A stretch of DNA of 64,000 nucleotides from G965233625 sp965233625. Its GTDB lineage: Bacteria; Planctomycetota; Planctomycetia; Pirellulales; Pirellulaceae. The first letter of the stretch is position 1, and each line of letters opens with the position of its first letter. The stretch is from positions 3,038,001 to 3,102,000 of the forward strand of contig OZ247499.1 in NCBI GenBank assembly GCA_965233625.1, given 5' to 3'. Below, in pieces: positions 38,439-47,500 of the stretch. The position numbers and the translations under genes were made by a program. The notes under the pieces were generated by a model. The model saw only the letters and a list, made by a program, of their open reading frames with translations. It made no database searches and had not been told where the DNA came from.

Positions 38439-39281
38439 GTGGCCGGAATTCATCCACTCGCCGTTGTATCGCCCCAGGCGATCGTTGGCCATCAAGTGAA
38501 CATTGGCCCCTTCTGCGTGGTTGAATCCGGCGCCGTCATAGGCGATGGCTGCAAGCTTCTTTCTCATGTGGTGATCCGCGAAGGCGTGGAAATCGGCTGC
38601 GATAACACAATTCACGAAGGTACGGTGCTGGGCGGAGAACCGCAGCACCTTGCCGCCGAGGAGCCTGGCCGGCTGCAAATTGGCAATGGCAACACGATTC
38701 GCGAGAACGTGACCATTCACCGTGGGCTTGCACCGGGCGAAGTGACGTCGGTCGGCGATAACAATCTAATCATGGTCGGCGCCCACATCGCCCATGATTG
38801 CCACATTGCCAACAACACGATCATTGCCAATAACGTGCTGCTGGCGGGCCACATTGAAGTGGGCAACCGCGCGTATCTTTCCGGCGCTGTGGCCGTGCAT
38901 CAGTTCGTCCGCATCGGCGAAATGGCGATGGTCGGCGGGCAGAGCCACGTCAAACGCGACGTTCCACCGTTTGTAACCGTGGATGGCCAGTCGAGCCTGA
39001 TTGTCGGTTTGAACGTGATCGGACTTCGCCGCAATGGCTTCACCTCGCCTGAGATTAACGAGTTGAAGGCCGCTTACCGCACGATCTACCGCAGCGGTCT
39101 GGCCTGGAACGAAATGCTGGACGCGCTCGCACAGCACACGGGCGCCTCGGCCAGCCGGCTGCACGAGTTCCTGTCCGAGAGCAAACGTGGTTTCATGCAG
39201 GAACGCCGCGCATCTCGCCCGGTCATCAAACTCCGCGACGAAGCTGCCGACTCGCCATCCAGCCTCCGCAAAGCGGGCTAA
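38439..39281 (+). CDS. lpxA: Acyl-ACP--UDP-N-acetylglucosamine O-acyltransferase
   Basis: First step of lipid A synthesis, transferring a 3-hydroxyacyl chain to UDP-GlcNAc. The 280-residue protein starts IHPLAVVSPQAIVGHQVNIG and has left-handed beta-helix hexapeptide repeats. The catalytic region AHIAHDC (115-121) includes His119, which aligns with His125 of E. coli LpxA. HQFVRIG and the helical C-terminal domain are also typical. Translation should start at GTG 38439, with AGAAGGAG 8 nt upstream; the in-frame codons before it do not resemble LpxA. The other lpx genes are elsewhere. The presence of this gene and kdsB supports lipid A in the outer membrane. Confidence 0.93.
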   Translation: MAGIHPLAVVSPQAIVGHQVNIGPFCVVESGAVIGDGCKLLSHVVIREGVEIGCDNTIHEGTVLGGEPQHLAAEEPGRLQIGNGNTIRENVTIHRGLAPGEVTSVGDNNLIMVGAHIAHDCHIANNTIIANNVLLAGHIEVGNRAYLSGAVAVHQFVRIGEMAMVGGQSHVKRDVPPFVTVDGQSSLIVGLNVIGLRRNGFTSPEINELKAAYRTIYRSGLAWNEMLDALAQHTGASASRLHEFLSESKRGFMQERRASRPVIKLRDEAADSPSSLRKAG

Positions 39282-39459
39282 ACGCCGGCTGCCTGAGCTG
39301 GATGATTTCTGGTCAATCGCAACGCCGTTTTCATAAGGGCGGCGTATCGGTTTTCGTGTCGATCTGACCTTCTACTGCCTCGTGGCCGTCTCAGCCGTGT
39401 TGCATGGCGCCGATAATATGTTGCGGCTGTTCGCCGCCGCGTTTTAATTCCGTTGAGTT

Positions 39460-40368
39460 TTACGAAATAGCTACGCTGCCGTGCACCAGAGTTTCTTCGA
39501 GAGCTAGTGCCGACGCGTGGCTGCCTTCTTCGGATTCAGCGCGGAACTCGTCGCCTTCGCCAACGGCCTCCGCCACCTCCCAGGGCAGTTCTTCCGCGGC
39601 TTCTAAATGCTTCTCAACGTCGGCGATGGAAGCGTGCGGATGATCTTTGCCAGCTTCGATGGAATCGAAGACAATGCCTGACAGCAGTCGGTCCCACACC
39701 TGACGGCAGGTATCGGGTTTATCGAAGATATCCATCACGACAAGCTTATCGCCGATGGCAACAGCCAGGCCGGCGGCCCCTTCGACGTACTTCAGTTTTT
39801 CGCGATAGGCTTCGATATCGCCAGCGTAGCTTTCAAAGGCGTCGGACATGGCGTCGCTGGCGGAATCAACGCCGTGCATTGCATGCATGCTGGCCACTTC
39901 TTTCCAGATTTCACCCTGGTCGGATGCATGCCCACGCTTTTCCTTGAGCGACCGCGCAACGGACGCCTTCAACTTCCGCCTGAGTTTTGACGGCGAGTGC
40001 GAGCCGCTTGAGCCGAAGTATCGCGACTTGTAGCCCCAGCGACCTTGCTCGACACACGAGACAGGAATCCTGATCTTCGTATGCGCCGCGACAAGCACCG
40101 AAGTATTAACGATACGGTTCTGCTTCGCCCCGGTAAGCTCTTCACCCTCGAGGAATAGAACCCGCGTGTCGCCTTTGTTTTCGACCAGCAGATGAGGCAC
40201 CGAACCGTCTTCATCCACTTCTTCCACCAGCACCGATTCGTCGGCCAGCGCCGTATGCGAAAGGCGGTATTCAACGCTGCTTGCAGCGCCGGAAAACAAC
40301 GGGAAAACGGACAATGCTTCGTGACGGACGGGCTCTCCGACGCGGAGCGTGGGAAGGGCAACAGACAT
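39460..40368 (-). CDS. ARPP-1 domain protein
   Basis: A 302-residue soluble protein. VLFLEGEELTGAKQNRI and AAHTKIRIPVSCVEQGRW are the signature segments of ARPP-1 (ARG- and rhodanese-phosphatase-superfamily-associated protein). The family was named for its association with ADP-ribosylglycohydrolase and phosphatase genes; its biochemistry is not established. Here it is divergent from the gene for the unknown 435-residue protein, with only 224 bp between the two starts, which suggests shared regulation with the tRNA/Thg1 operon. An SD-like GGAGG precedes its ATG on the minus strand. Confidence 0.8.
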   Translation of the reverse strand: MSVALPTLRVGEPVRHEALSVFPLFSGAASSVEYRLSHTALADESVLVEEVDEDGSVPHLLVENKGDTRVLFLEGEELTGAKQNRIVNTSVLVAAHTKIRIPVSCVEQGRWGYKSRYFGSSGSHSPSKLRRKLKASVARSLKEKRGHASDQGEIWKEVASMHAMHGVDSASDAMSDAFESYAGDIEAYREKLKYVEGAAGLAVAIGDKLVVMDIFDKPDTCRQVWDRLLSGIVFDSIEAGKDHPHASIADVEKHLEAAEELPWEVAEAVGEGDEFRAESEEGSHASALALEETLVHGSVAIS

Positions 40369-40592
40369 AGGCGCCTCCTTTCGGGCGAACGTAAATAGTG
40401 TTCCCGCACTGGCGACAAATCACGACCAGCGACGAGTGTTCATGGCCAGAGACCTGCGGTCTGCGTGAGAAGAACGGGTCAAATTTAGATAGACTTAGCG
40501 TCCCTTGCCGAACCTGCATCTCCTCAAGCTGTCTACCTACAAAGACGATGGCGGAAGCAATCTTTTTTTGGAACTTTCCAGCGAGGGCTTCA

Positions 40593-41900
40593 ATGACGGA
40601 CAATGATGACCCGCAAATGTTGAGGGAGCTTTATCGCTCGCTCAATGAACGCTGGCGCCCGGAGGAAGTATCGCTGGCGATCTTCCGTGTGCTTGATCTT
40701 TCGCATGATGAGTCGCGTATTCTCCGCGTTGCGACAAAGGCAGCCAGAGACCGTTTCTGGTCTTCGATGAGCAACGATTTCGCCCGGCCCGCCGGGATGG
40801 AACGCCAGATCGAAAGCGCCAAGCGGATGTTCGGCCTTAACGGCGAAGTGCCGCCGGATGATGTGGAGCAGATCGTCGCCTGGGTCAAACGCGCCGGGCA
40901 GACCATCGGCAAAGAGTTCGGTCGCAACGAATTCAAGTTCGACCGGCTTTCCAGCAGCGACCGCAAAGCGGCCGGCATCGACATCTCGCGCCGTCAGTAC
41001 AACAAACGCTTCCGGATGGCGATGCGGCTTGAACGTAAGGCACGCAAGCTAGAGCGTGAGCAGTTCAAACGCGCATTGGCAATTGCCAGCAAGAGCCGGC
41101 TGGCCGCTGGCATTACCTGGAAGCAATTCAGCAGACATCAGGACACCGCCTGCTTCATTGCGTATTATGTTTCCCGCTGTAATCTGCGGAGTGTTTTCAC
41201 CAACGAATCTCAGACCCGTCCCTACGACGAGATCTGCGATATGCTGATGAAACGCTGCCGCCGCGAGGTGCAGCCAGCCAACTGGTGGGCGGTGGCGCAC
41301 GTCTATCCAGACCGCGACGTACTAAGGCGGCTCAGCGATGCGGCGAAAGGAAAGCTGCTGTCCAAGTATTACGATCAGTTGCTCAAGGCAGCGGAATTCC
41401 TCAAAGAATTGTGGCAGACCAACGAGCTCAGCGCTGACTTTGTCGTGCAGCGTGGCAACGATTCAACAACGTGGAACCTGGCAGCGGGCGCCTGGAACAA
41501 ATTGCGCGAAGGATGGTTCGCCCTGGTGTACGATCTCGGGCTGACCAACGTGGTAGACCAGCTTTGCCCAGGCAAAGTGTTGCGGTTGATGGCTGCGGAT
41601 GTGGCGCATTGGCACCGCATGTCGGGCGGTGTTTTGCATCAGGACACCAAAGTCTGGCAGGAGCTTCCCTTCCCGTGGGAGGTCCTGCTGGGTGAAGCGA
41701 CGTGCACCAAACAGCATGTGGAGAAGGCCTGCCAGAAGCATGGCATCGATCCCGTAAGATCCGGCTGGTCGGCTCCGCGTCCGAAAGGCAAGGTCGAAAG
41801 ATTCACGCCGACGCCGGAACTGGTTCACGGTGTCAGCATCAGCTCGCCACTGTTGGCGGGCATCCTCCGCCAGTGCGGGTTCTTCTCAGGAAAATACTGA
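40593..41900 (+). CDS. Unrecognised basic protein, first gene of a tRNA/RNA-repair island
   Basis: A 435-residue soluble protein that I cannot assign to a family. It is helical and strongly basic between about 130 and 185 (SRRQYNKRFRMAMRLERKAR and following), as expected for RNA binding, and has conserved-looking aromatic/charged segments (CFIAYYVSRCNLRS, NWWAVAHVYPDRD, TWNLAAGAWNKLREG, DVAHWHRMSG). No catalytic motif is evident. The frame is open from 40398, but the ATG at 40593 has GAGGG 5 nt upstream and earlier residues look non-coding. Its stop codon (41898-41900) overlaps the first two bases of a tRNA gene. A P-loop kinase and a Thg1-like gene follow. It resembles in context, not clearly in sequence, the Ro/TROVE partners of other RNA-repair operons. 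Confidence 0.75.
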   Translation: MTDNDDPQMLRELYRSLNERWRPEEVSLAIFRVLDLSHDESRILRVATKAARDRFWSSMSNDFARPAGMERQIESAKRMFGLNGEVPPDDVEQIVAWVKRAGQTIGKEFGRNEFKFDRLSSSDRKAAGIDISRRQYNKRFRMAMRLERKARKLEREQFKRALAIASKSRLAAGITWKQFSRHQDTACFIAYYVSRCNLRSVFTNESQTRPYDEICDMLMKRCRREVQPANWWAVAHVYPDRDVLRRLSDAAKGKLLSKYYDQLLKAAEFLKELWQTNELSADFVVQRGNDSTTWNLAAGAWNKLREGWFALVYDLGLTNVVDQLCPGKVLRLMAADVAHWHRMSGGVLHQDTKVWQELPFPWEVLLGEATCTKQHVEKACQKHGIDPVRSGWSAPRPKGKVERFTPTPELVHGVSISSPLLAGILRQCGFFSGKY

Positions 41901-41972
41901 CGGTGTAGCTCAGTGTGGTAGAGCGCCCGGCTCGTTCCCGGGTGGACGCTGGTTCAACCCCAGCCACCGTCT
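41899..41972 (+). tRNA. tRNA (apparent anticodon CGT, Thr) embedded in an RNA-repair operon
   Basis: A complete cloverleaf: acceptor 7 bp (41899-41905 with 41965-41971), T8-A9, D stem GCTC/GAGC with loop AGTGTGGTA, G26, anticodon stem CCCGG/CCGGG, 5-nt variable loop, and T stem GCTGG/CCAGC with loop TTCAACC. All stems are perfectly paired. The anticodon loop CTCGTTC gives CGT, which reads ACG (Thr). Oddities: pyrimidine T at position 37, T as discriminator, no encoded CCA, and the first two nucleotides are the GA of the upstream TGA stop. It may be a working tRNA, a decoy, or a regulatory tRNA-like RNA. Confidence 0.88.
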
Positions 41973-41980
41973 TCACCACG

Positions 41981-42014
41981 CCTCTCTGATGCCCTCGCGT
42001 CAGAGAGGCTTTTT
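41981..42014 (+). terminator. Intrinsic terminator after the tRNA
   Basis: A perfect 9-bp stem (CCTCTCTGA 41981-41989 with TCAGAGAGG 42000-42008), a 10-nt loop, then C and five T residues. It lies 8 nt after the tRNA and 23 bp before the kinase start, so it should separate tRNA transcription from the downstream genes or attenuate it. Confidence 0.92.
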
Positions 42015-42037
42015 ATTTAATGTCCAGGAGCGACCCG

Positions 42038-42478
42038 ATGGAAGCGGTACTGTTTACCGGCTTGCAGGCTGCCGGGAAGAGTTCGTTTTACCAGGAGCGG
42101 TTCTTTACCACCCACGTCCGCATCAGCCTGGATCTGTTGAAAACCCGTCACCGTGAGTCACGTTTTCTGGCGGCCTGTCTGGAAACAGGGCAGCGGTTTG
42201 TTGTGGACAATACGAACCCGTCGCGTGCGGACCGGGTCAAGTACATCACAGCCGCCCGGGATGCAGGCTTTGCAGTGCGTGGTTACTACTTTGCCTCGCA
42301 AGTGTCGCGCTGCTTGCAGCGCAATAGCTGCCGGACGCCGGGTGTGCCCGACGTTGCGATTCTTGGGACAGCTGCCAGGCTGGAGATTCCGTCGATGGAC
42401 GAAGGATTCACTCAATTGAATTATGTCCGCATCAGCGAAACAGGTTTTGTGGTTGAGGACTGGCAAGATGAAGTTTGA
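42038..42478 (+). CDS. P-loop kinase, polynucleotide-kinase-like
   Basis: A 146-residue protein. The Walker A motif GLQAAGKS (about 8-15) is followed by VDNTNPSRADR, where the Asp and the N-P-x-R-x-x-R segment resemble the substrate and lid residues of T4 polynucleotide-kinase-type P-loop kinases. It probably phosphorylates a nucleic-acid or nucleoside 5' end. An ATG at 42020 is in frame, but AGGAG lies 7 nt before the ATG at 42038, which is therefore preferred. It overlaps the next gene by 11 nt, so a shared transcript is certain. The pairing with a Thg1-like polymerase suggests RNA end healing. Confidence 0.8.
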   Translation: MEAVLFTGLQAAGKSSFYQERFFTTHVRISLDLLKTRHRESRFLAACLETGQRFVVDNTNPSRADRVKYITAARDAGFAVRGYYFASQVSRCLQRNSCRTPGVPDVAILGTAARLEIPSMDEGFTQLNYVRISETGFVVEDWQDEV

Positions 42479-43244
42479 CGAACTCGATAAGCGTATGCGG
42501 GTGTATGAAACATCAACCGACCTGTGCGTTCTGCCCGGCATGTTCATGGTCGCGCGGCTCGACGGGCGTGGCTTTACAAGGCTGACCAAAGACGTCTGTC
42601 AGTTCGAGCGGCCCTTTGACATCCGCTTCCGCGACCTGATGGTGAGCACGTCTGAAGCGCTGATGACCTGCGGCTTCAGCGTGGTGCTGGCGTATACCGA
42701 AAGTGATGAAATCTCGTTGCTACTGGCGCCAACGGAACAACAGTTCGGCAGGAAGCTACGGAAATACAATTCCATCCTAGCCGGCGAAGCCAGCGCCCAG
42801 TTCTCCGTGAAGCTAGGCCGCCCCGCCATCTTCGACTGCCGTATTTCACAGTTACCAGGCATCGACCTGGTGGTGGATTATTTCCGCTGGCGAAGCGAAG
42901 ACGCGGCACGCAACGCCCTGAGCGCCTGGTGCTACTGGACGCTACGGAAGGAAGGCCTCAGTAGTCGGCAGGCAACCCGGCAACTCACGGGCTGCGGTAC
43001 GGCCCGCAAAAACGAAATGCTATTCCAACGCGGAATCAACTTCAACGAACTACCAGCCTGGCAACGCCGCGGCGCCGGGCTCTACTGGCAGACCTACACA
43101 AAGACCGCCACCAACCCGCTCACCGGCGAAGCCGTAGAAGCCACCCGGCGGCGGATCTACAAGGATTATGAACTGCCGATGAAGTCAGAGTTCGAAAACC
43201 TAGTGCGATCGTTGATCGAAACAGCTTCTAGCGACGGCCGGTAG
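42468..43244 (+). CDS. Thg1-like 3'-5' RNA polymerase (tRNA repair)
   Basis: A 258-residue protein. ARLDGRGFTRLTKD (29-42) matches the first metal-binding motif of tRNA-His guanylyltransferase, with Asp32 and Gly33. YTESDEISLLL (76-86) has the Ser-Asp-Glu motif of the second metal site. FDIRFRDLM and RKLRKYNSILAGEASAQF are further family positions. Bacterial Thg1-like proteins add nucleotides to 5'-truncated tRNAs in a template-dependent 3'-5' direction, using ATP or GTP to activate the end. The start is ATG 42468, inside the kinase gene; GAGGA lies 9 nt upstream. Context (tRNA, kinase) supports a repair role rather than normal tRNA-His maturation. Confidence 0.9.
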   Translation: MKFDELDKRMRVYETSTDLCVLPGMFMVARLDGRGFTRLTKDVCQFERPFDIRFRDLMVSTSEALMTCGFSVVLAYTESDEISLLLAPTEQQFGRKLRKYNSILAGEASAQFSVKLGRPAIFDCRISQLPGIDLVVDYFRWRSEDAARNALSAWCYWTLRKEGLSSRQATRQLTGCGTARKNEMLFQRGINFNELPAWQRRGAGLYWQTYTKTATNPLTGEAVEATRRRIYKDYELPMKSEFENLVRSLIETASSDGR

Positions 43245-43260
43245 GAGGTCCGGTCCGTTC

Positions 43261-44352
43261 TTACTTGCGTGCTACCATCCAATGCGTTTCATGTAGGCGG
43301 CCGCCCATCTGACGTTTGAAACGGTTGAGGTCACTGGTTTCAGAACCACCCATGTCTACGGTTTCCCAGCCCCGTTTCGCCAGTTCTAGAAAAACACGAC
43401 CGAAAGCGTATTGGCTAATCGCAGAGAAGCCACGCGGTGCATCAACACCGAGTGTTTTCGCCGGTGACTCGTCGCGCAGCGTGATGGTCAAATACAGGGC
43501 GCCAATGCCATTGCCTGTGCGCTCTCCAAGAAAAACCGAGACCGGCGTGCGTGTCTTCTTTTTAATGAGCCAGCCTATCCTTGAGAAATACTCCTCCGTG
43601 TCGTGCAACGGATGTTCTAACAGTTGTGCATAGTCCAGCGCCGTTGACCCGATTGCCTTGCCGCCAGCTTCCAGATGCTGGAAGTGCTGCGCCACAATTT
43701 CACGGCCGTGCTGATAATCCGCTGGAGCCATCGGGCACAGCTGATACTCCATTTCTTCCCGCTGCAGAAAATTCGTAAACCTGTTGTAGGCCAAACGGAA
43801 TTTACTGCGGAAGTTTTTCGACCCGGTTCCTTGTAGTCGTTTGACTGGTGACTGCAGGTCTGAAAGTGAGAGTATCTCGCCGAGGTTAATTAGCCGGTGG
43901 TTGTAGGTTTCGTCTTCGCTTGGCGCTTCCTTGATCCAGGGCCGGCAGTTAATGTCTTCAAAGCCTGCGTCGCAGAGATCCTCACATTGGGCAGACGTGA
44001 GATGTCTGGCGTAGATCGAATCCACGAGATCGCGGTGTCGTAGATATTCCACTACATCCTGCACCAAGTTCACCCAGCCCTCGCCCCGCGGCGCGACGAC
44101 ATGGGCGCTCAGTTCATGGCGACGCTGGAACAACCCTAATGCGAAGATCGCATCGCCTCGCTGAACCACTAGGCCCGGCGATCGCTGAAGCTGATCTCCA
44201 CATTGCGCGTAGAGATGAAACGCCCGGTAGGAAAATCCGAAGTCATCGGTTTTACGCGGGTTAATGATAGAAGGGGTCGAACCGTCCAGTTCCCGTACGT
44301 CAAAACATCCAGATTTCAGAAGTTCCCGCTTCGCCGTTGCAACGCGATCCAT
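43261..44352 (-). CDS. GNAT/FemAB-like acyltransferase-fold protein
   Basis: A 363-residue soluble protein. The C-terminal ~200 residues resemble a GNAT/FemAB-type acyl-transfer domain: FLGERTGNGIGALYLT, SAISQYAFGRVFLELAKRGWETVDMGGSE and LNRFKRQMGG fit the beta4-alpha3 and terminal motifs. The N-terminal part is less clear, possibly a second degenerate GNAT domain. The substrate could be an aminoacyl-tRNA (as in FemAB) or acyl-CoA. It converges with the Thg1-like gene, only 16 bp apart, so a link with the RNA island is possible but not shown. Confidence 0.55.
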   Translation of the reverse strand: MDRVATAKRELLKSGCFDVRELDGSTPSIINPRKTDDFGFSYRAFHLYAQCGDQLQRSPGLVVQRGDAIFALGLFQRRHELSAHVVAPRGEGWVNLVQDVVEYLRHRDLVDSIYARHLTSAQCEDLCDAGFEDINCRPWIKEAPSEDETYNHRLINLGEILSLSDLQSPVKRLQGTGSKNFRSKFRLAYNRFTNFLQREEMEYQLCPMAPADYQHGREIVAQHFQHLEAGGKAIGSTALDYAQLLEHPLHDTEEYFSRIGWLIKKKTRTPVSVFLGERTGNGIGALYLTITLRDESPAKTLGVDAPRGFSAISQYAFGRVFLELAKRGWETVDMGGSETSDLNRFKRQMGGRLHETHWMVARK

Positions 44353-44514
44353 GTTTGCCCAAGGGTCGTGAAAGATATTGTCCGCCTAACTAAGCGGGCG
44401 ATTATCACAACTCATCGTCAGCGGCACAACCAATGGTTACCTTCAGACGGCAATTATCAAGTTTGCAACAGAAGGCTGACGCCTCGTACCCTCAGCAGAT
44501 GAACGTTAAAGGCG

Positions 44515-47500
44515 TTAGGGGGATATGTGGTAAGTTCTCGCTACACGGAAACCGTATCCGAAGTAAACGGATGCTGGCGAATTGCTGTCACGTTTTGCAG
44601 AACTGGTGTGGGATGCACGATCGATATACCATCCACCTCGCATCACACGACTTATGTTCATATTGACGGGTGACATCATGTCGCCGACTGGATCCTGTGT
44701 CCATTCTGTTGCATTTCCATGCACGTCAAAAAAACCAAAGTCATTCGGGAGCAAAGTTTTGACTGGGTGGGTGTGACCTAGAGCGTTTGCTTCGTACCAT
44801 GCGTAATCTTTGAGTAGCGTTACTGGCTCACCAAAGCAGAAGCTTTGTGCCGACCCCGCCCGGCATGCAATTTCCCACTCAGCTTCGCTAGGCAGGCGAT
44901 AGCCGCTGAGAGATTGATAGTTCTGCTTGATCGTCATTCCATCGGCATAATTACCTGCGGCATTGGGAACATACACCCACTGATCTTCTGAGATACCTTC
45001 GTGTTCGCTTAACAGGTTGCAATACCTGGCCGCCTCGTACCAGGTCCTGCCGGCTACCGGGCAGCGGTCGTCCGGCGTCACTGAGTTATCGACTTCAACT
45101 TCTGGCATCAAGCGACGGAACTCTGCCACCGTTACTTCGTGACTGGACGTGGCGAAGCTGCGATTGACCATTCCACCCATTGAGATTGGATTGGGTAGGA
45201 TGATCATCGTCTGGCCTTGGCTGTTGACGTACCAGCGACGAAGAAAATCCAGCATTTCCTTATTAGTCGTCTCGAAGCTGGTTTCCAGTTGCAGCAGCAC
45301 TTTGTCGATGGAGCGGAAATAATCTTCTATCAACTGACTCTGCTCTATCGTCCGCTCTTTCAAGGGGATTGACGCTGCCTTCTCAATCTCAGTCTTATAA
45401 AGTTGATTAACCTCATTCGCATCCACTGCGCGTCTGTAAACACGTAACTCATCCATAACACCGTTGTAGAAGAATAATTTATCCCGTCGACCTATTCGAA
45501 GTGGTTTCGACGTGGAAATACTTTCTGACAGTGTGTCGGCTACGATCTGAACTGGGAGAGCTTGCCCATTTAGATAGATGGCAAACCCATTAGCCGATGA
45601 CGAGCCATCATAAGTGACCACAAGATGCTGCCATCGTCCCTCGAACCTTTGTAGCTTGCACGCAACCTCAATGCGGTTGTCCGGAAACTGATGGGACCAT
45701 TCACACATCAACTTTGGCGCGTCCAAGCTCAGATCAAGATTTATGGCAAATCCCCGCTTTAAGGTGCGGTCAAACTTACTACATAACACGTACCGGTTTT
45801 TTTTAACCGCTGGTAGAATCCAGCAGCTCATGGAGAATGCGTCTGTTCGCTCAAAACCATCGTCTGTTCTAGCAGCAAAATTTCCGCCGTCTCCCAAAAA
45901 GCGGATCGCTTTTCCATTCACTCCTGGTACCCAATTCGGTTCACCGGTCTCAAAGCCGTCAGCAACAACGTTGGCGCTTTTGTCCGCCTGGGGTGAGTCG
46001 AAGGAACAATGAAGTAACAACCCCTTTTCTAATGACTGCGTCCCTGCGTTTGTTGGGTTGTTCCGGAGTGTCTGCTCCCAATCAGCTTGTCGAACGGGAA
46101 TTTTGTCTTTCTTATAGACGGCAATTTGTTGTTGCGCATGCTGAAGCTTTCTGGAAAATTCTCCTTGCTGGCGTTTCTGCTCCTCACTCAATGTGGGCTC
46201 GCCAACCGGCAATTGAGGCAGCTTCACGCCCCATTGTCGCAATGTCCAGGATGCTGAACTGTGAATTCCCGGATCAGGATCATTCACATAGAGAGTCTTG
46301 AGTTGTTGAACTATCTGTTCTCGATCCGGTGCCTGAATCCGGCTGACATCCAAGCCACCAAGACTTTGAATCAAGACGCGACGGATCGACACTTCGCTCT
46401 CTAACTTTAACCGGGCGGCGAGTGTACGGTGGTTCGTGCCCAGTTTTCCTAAGTAGCGCACCGTGAAACTTCTTAGCGAAGGGTTTGGCGCGAACTTCAG
46501 TAGCGGCCATACATCGTCTGCGAATCCGAGTTGAATCAAAGCCACGGCGGCAAGCGATTGCCGTTTCCAGTATTCGTCTCGTCTAGCCTCGTCTATATCA
46601 CTGAGTTGGTCGTTGGTTCTGTTGAATTCTGCGGGCATCTTAAACCGCATTTCGTCAAGCAACTGACTGCGAACTGTTGATGCATGTGGTTTCAGGGCTT
46701 CAACCAGTGGTGAGAATTCCGGCGCCTCGTCCGAGATGAGGATGGCAGCGACAAGCCGGTCTGGATTGCCGGACCAGTATCGACCCAACGAAGTGGCTGC
46801 TGCTTCCCTTGCCTTGGGTGGATTTTTCCGCTCCGCGTGGATCATCGCAAAGGAACGGGTCAGGTTGTGGCTGCCCGGCTGGAAATAGTCGAGCCAATAA
46901 CCAACTTGCGCAGATGGAACCGACGACGTAAGATACTGTGTGACAAAGGTTGACACCTCTGTCCATCGCTTGTCATTAGGCGTATAGGCTGCCAGTGCCG
47001 CTGCGGCTTGAAAACGCTGTCTGGGACTCGTCTCCATCGCTTGCACCAGCGACCATAAATCTGCAGTTATAAGATTCTTGTATGGTAATAACGCACTTCT
47101 TATGACGGGGAATTGGTCTGTGAAGCAGACTTGCAATTGCTCAAGTAGATACTCTATCTGTCTAGAATCGACCGGCAAAAGGGCTAATGACAATCGCAGT
47201 TTTTCGGGAGAGCCTTCCTCAGCTTTCTCAATCCGGCCTTTGAGTTTGGGATTTACCCATTGCCTGACTTCCTCGAGGGAAGCAACGACAGTAGGCACCT
47301 CTCTGATTTCTGCTTTCTGTAACGATGCGACAAGATCGGCCGCACGTGATTCGAAAATGGAATGACGAAGCCAAAATCCCGTTAGGGCAAGCACGATCAA
47401 GACGACCATCAGAAGCAAGGTTCTCAAGCCATAAAACCAGCCCGCCTTGTTCATCATCTTCCGCTGTGCACCGGTCCACTTTTTTCTGTCCGTCATTAGC

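Noticed and set aside
39282..39440. Possible terminator after lpxA (CGCCG ... CGGCG followed by TTTT)
   Set aside because: The stem is only 5 bp, the loop is long and the T run is short and displaced; not strong enough to annotate.
40443..40458. Possible sigma-54 promoter (GG-N10-GC spacing) before the tRNA/Thg1 operon
   Set aside because: The spacing fits and some RNA-repair operons are sigma-54 dependent, but the flanking bases are weak, it is about 135 nt from the start codon, and no sigma-54 activator gene is nearby. One such match is expected by chance.
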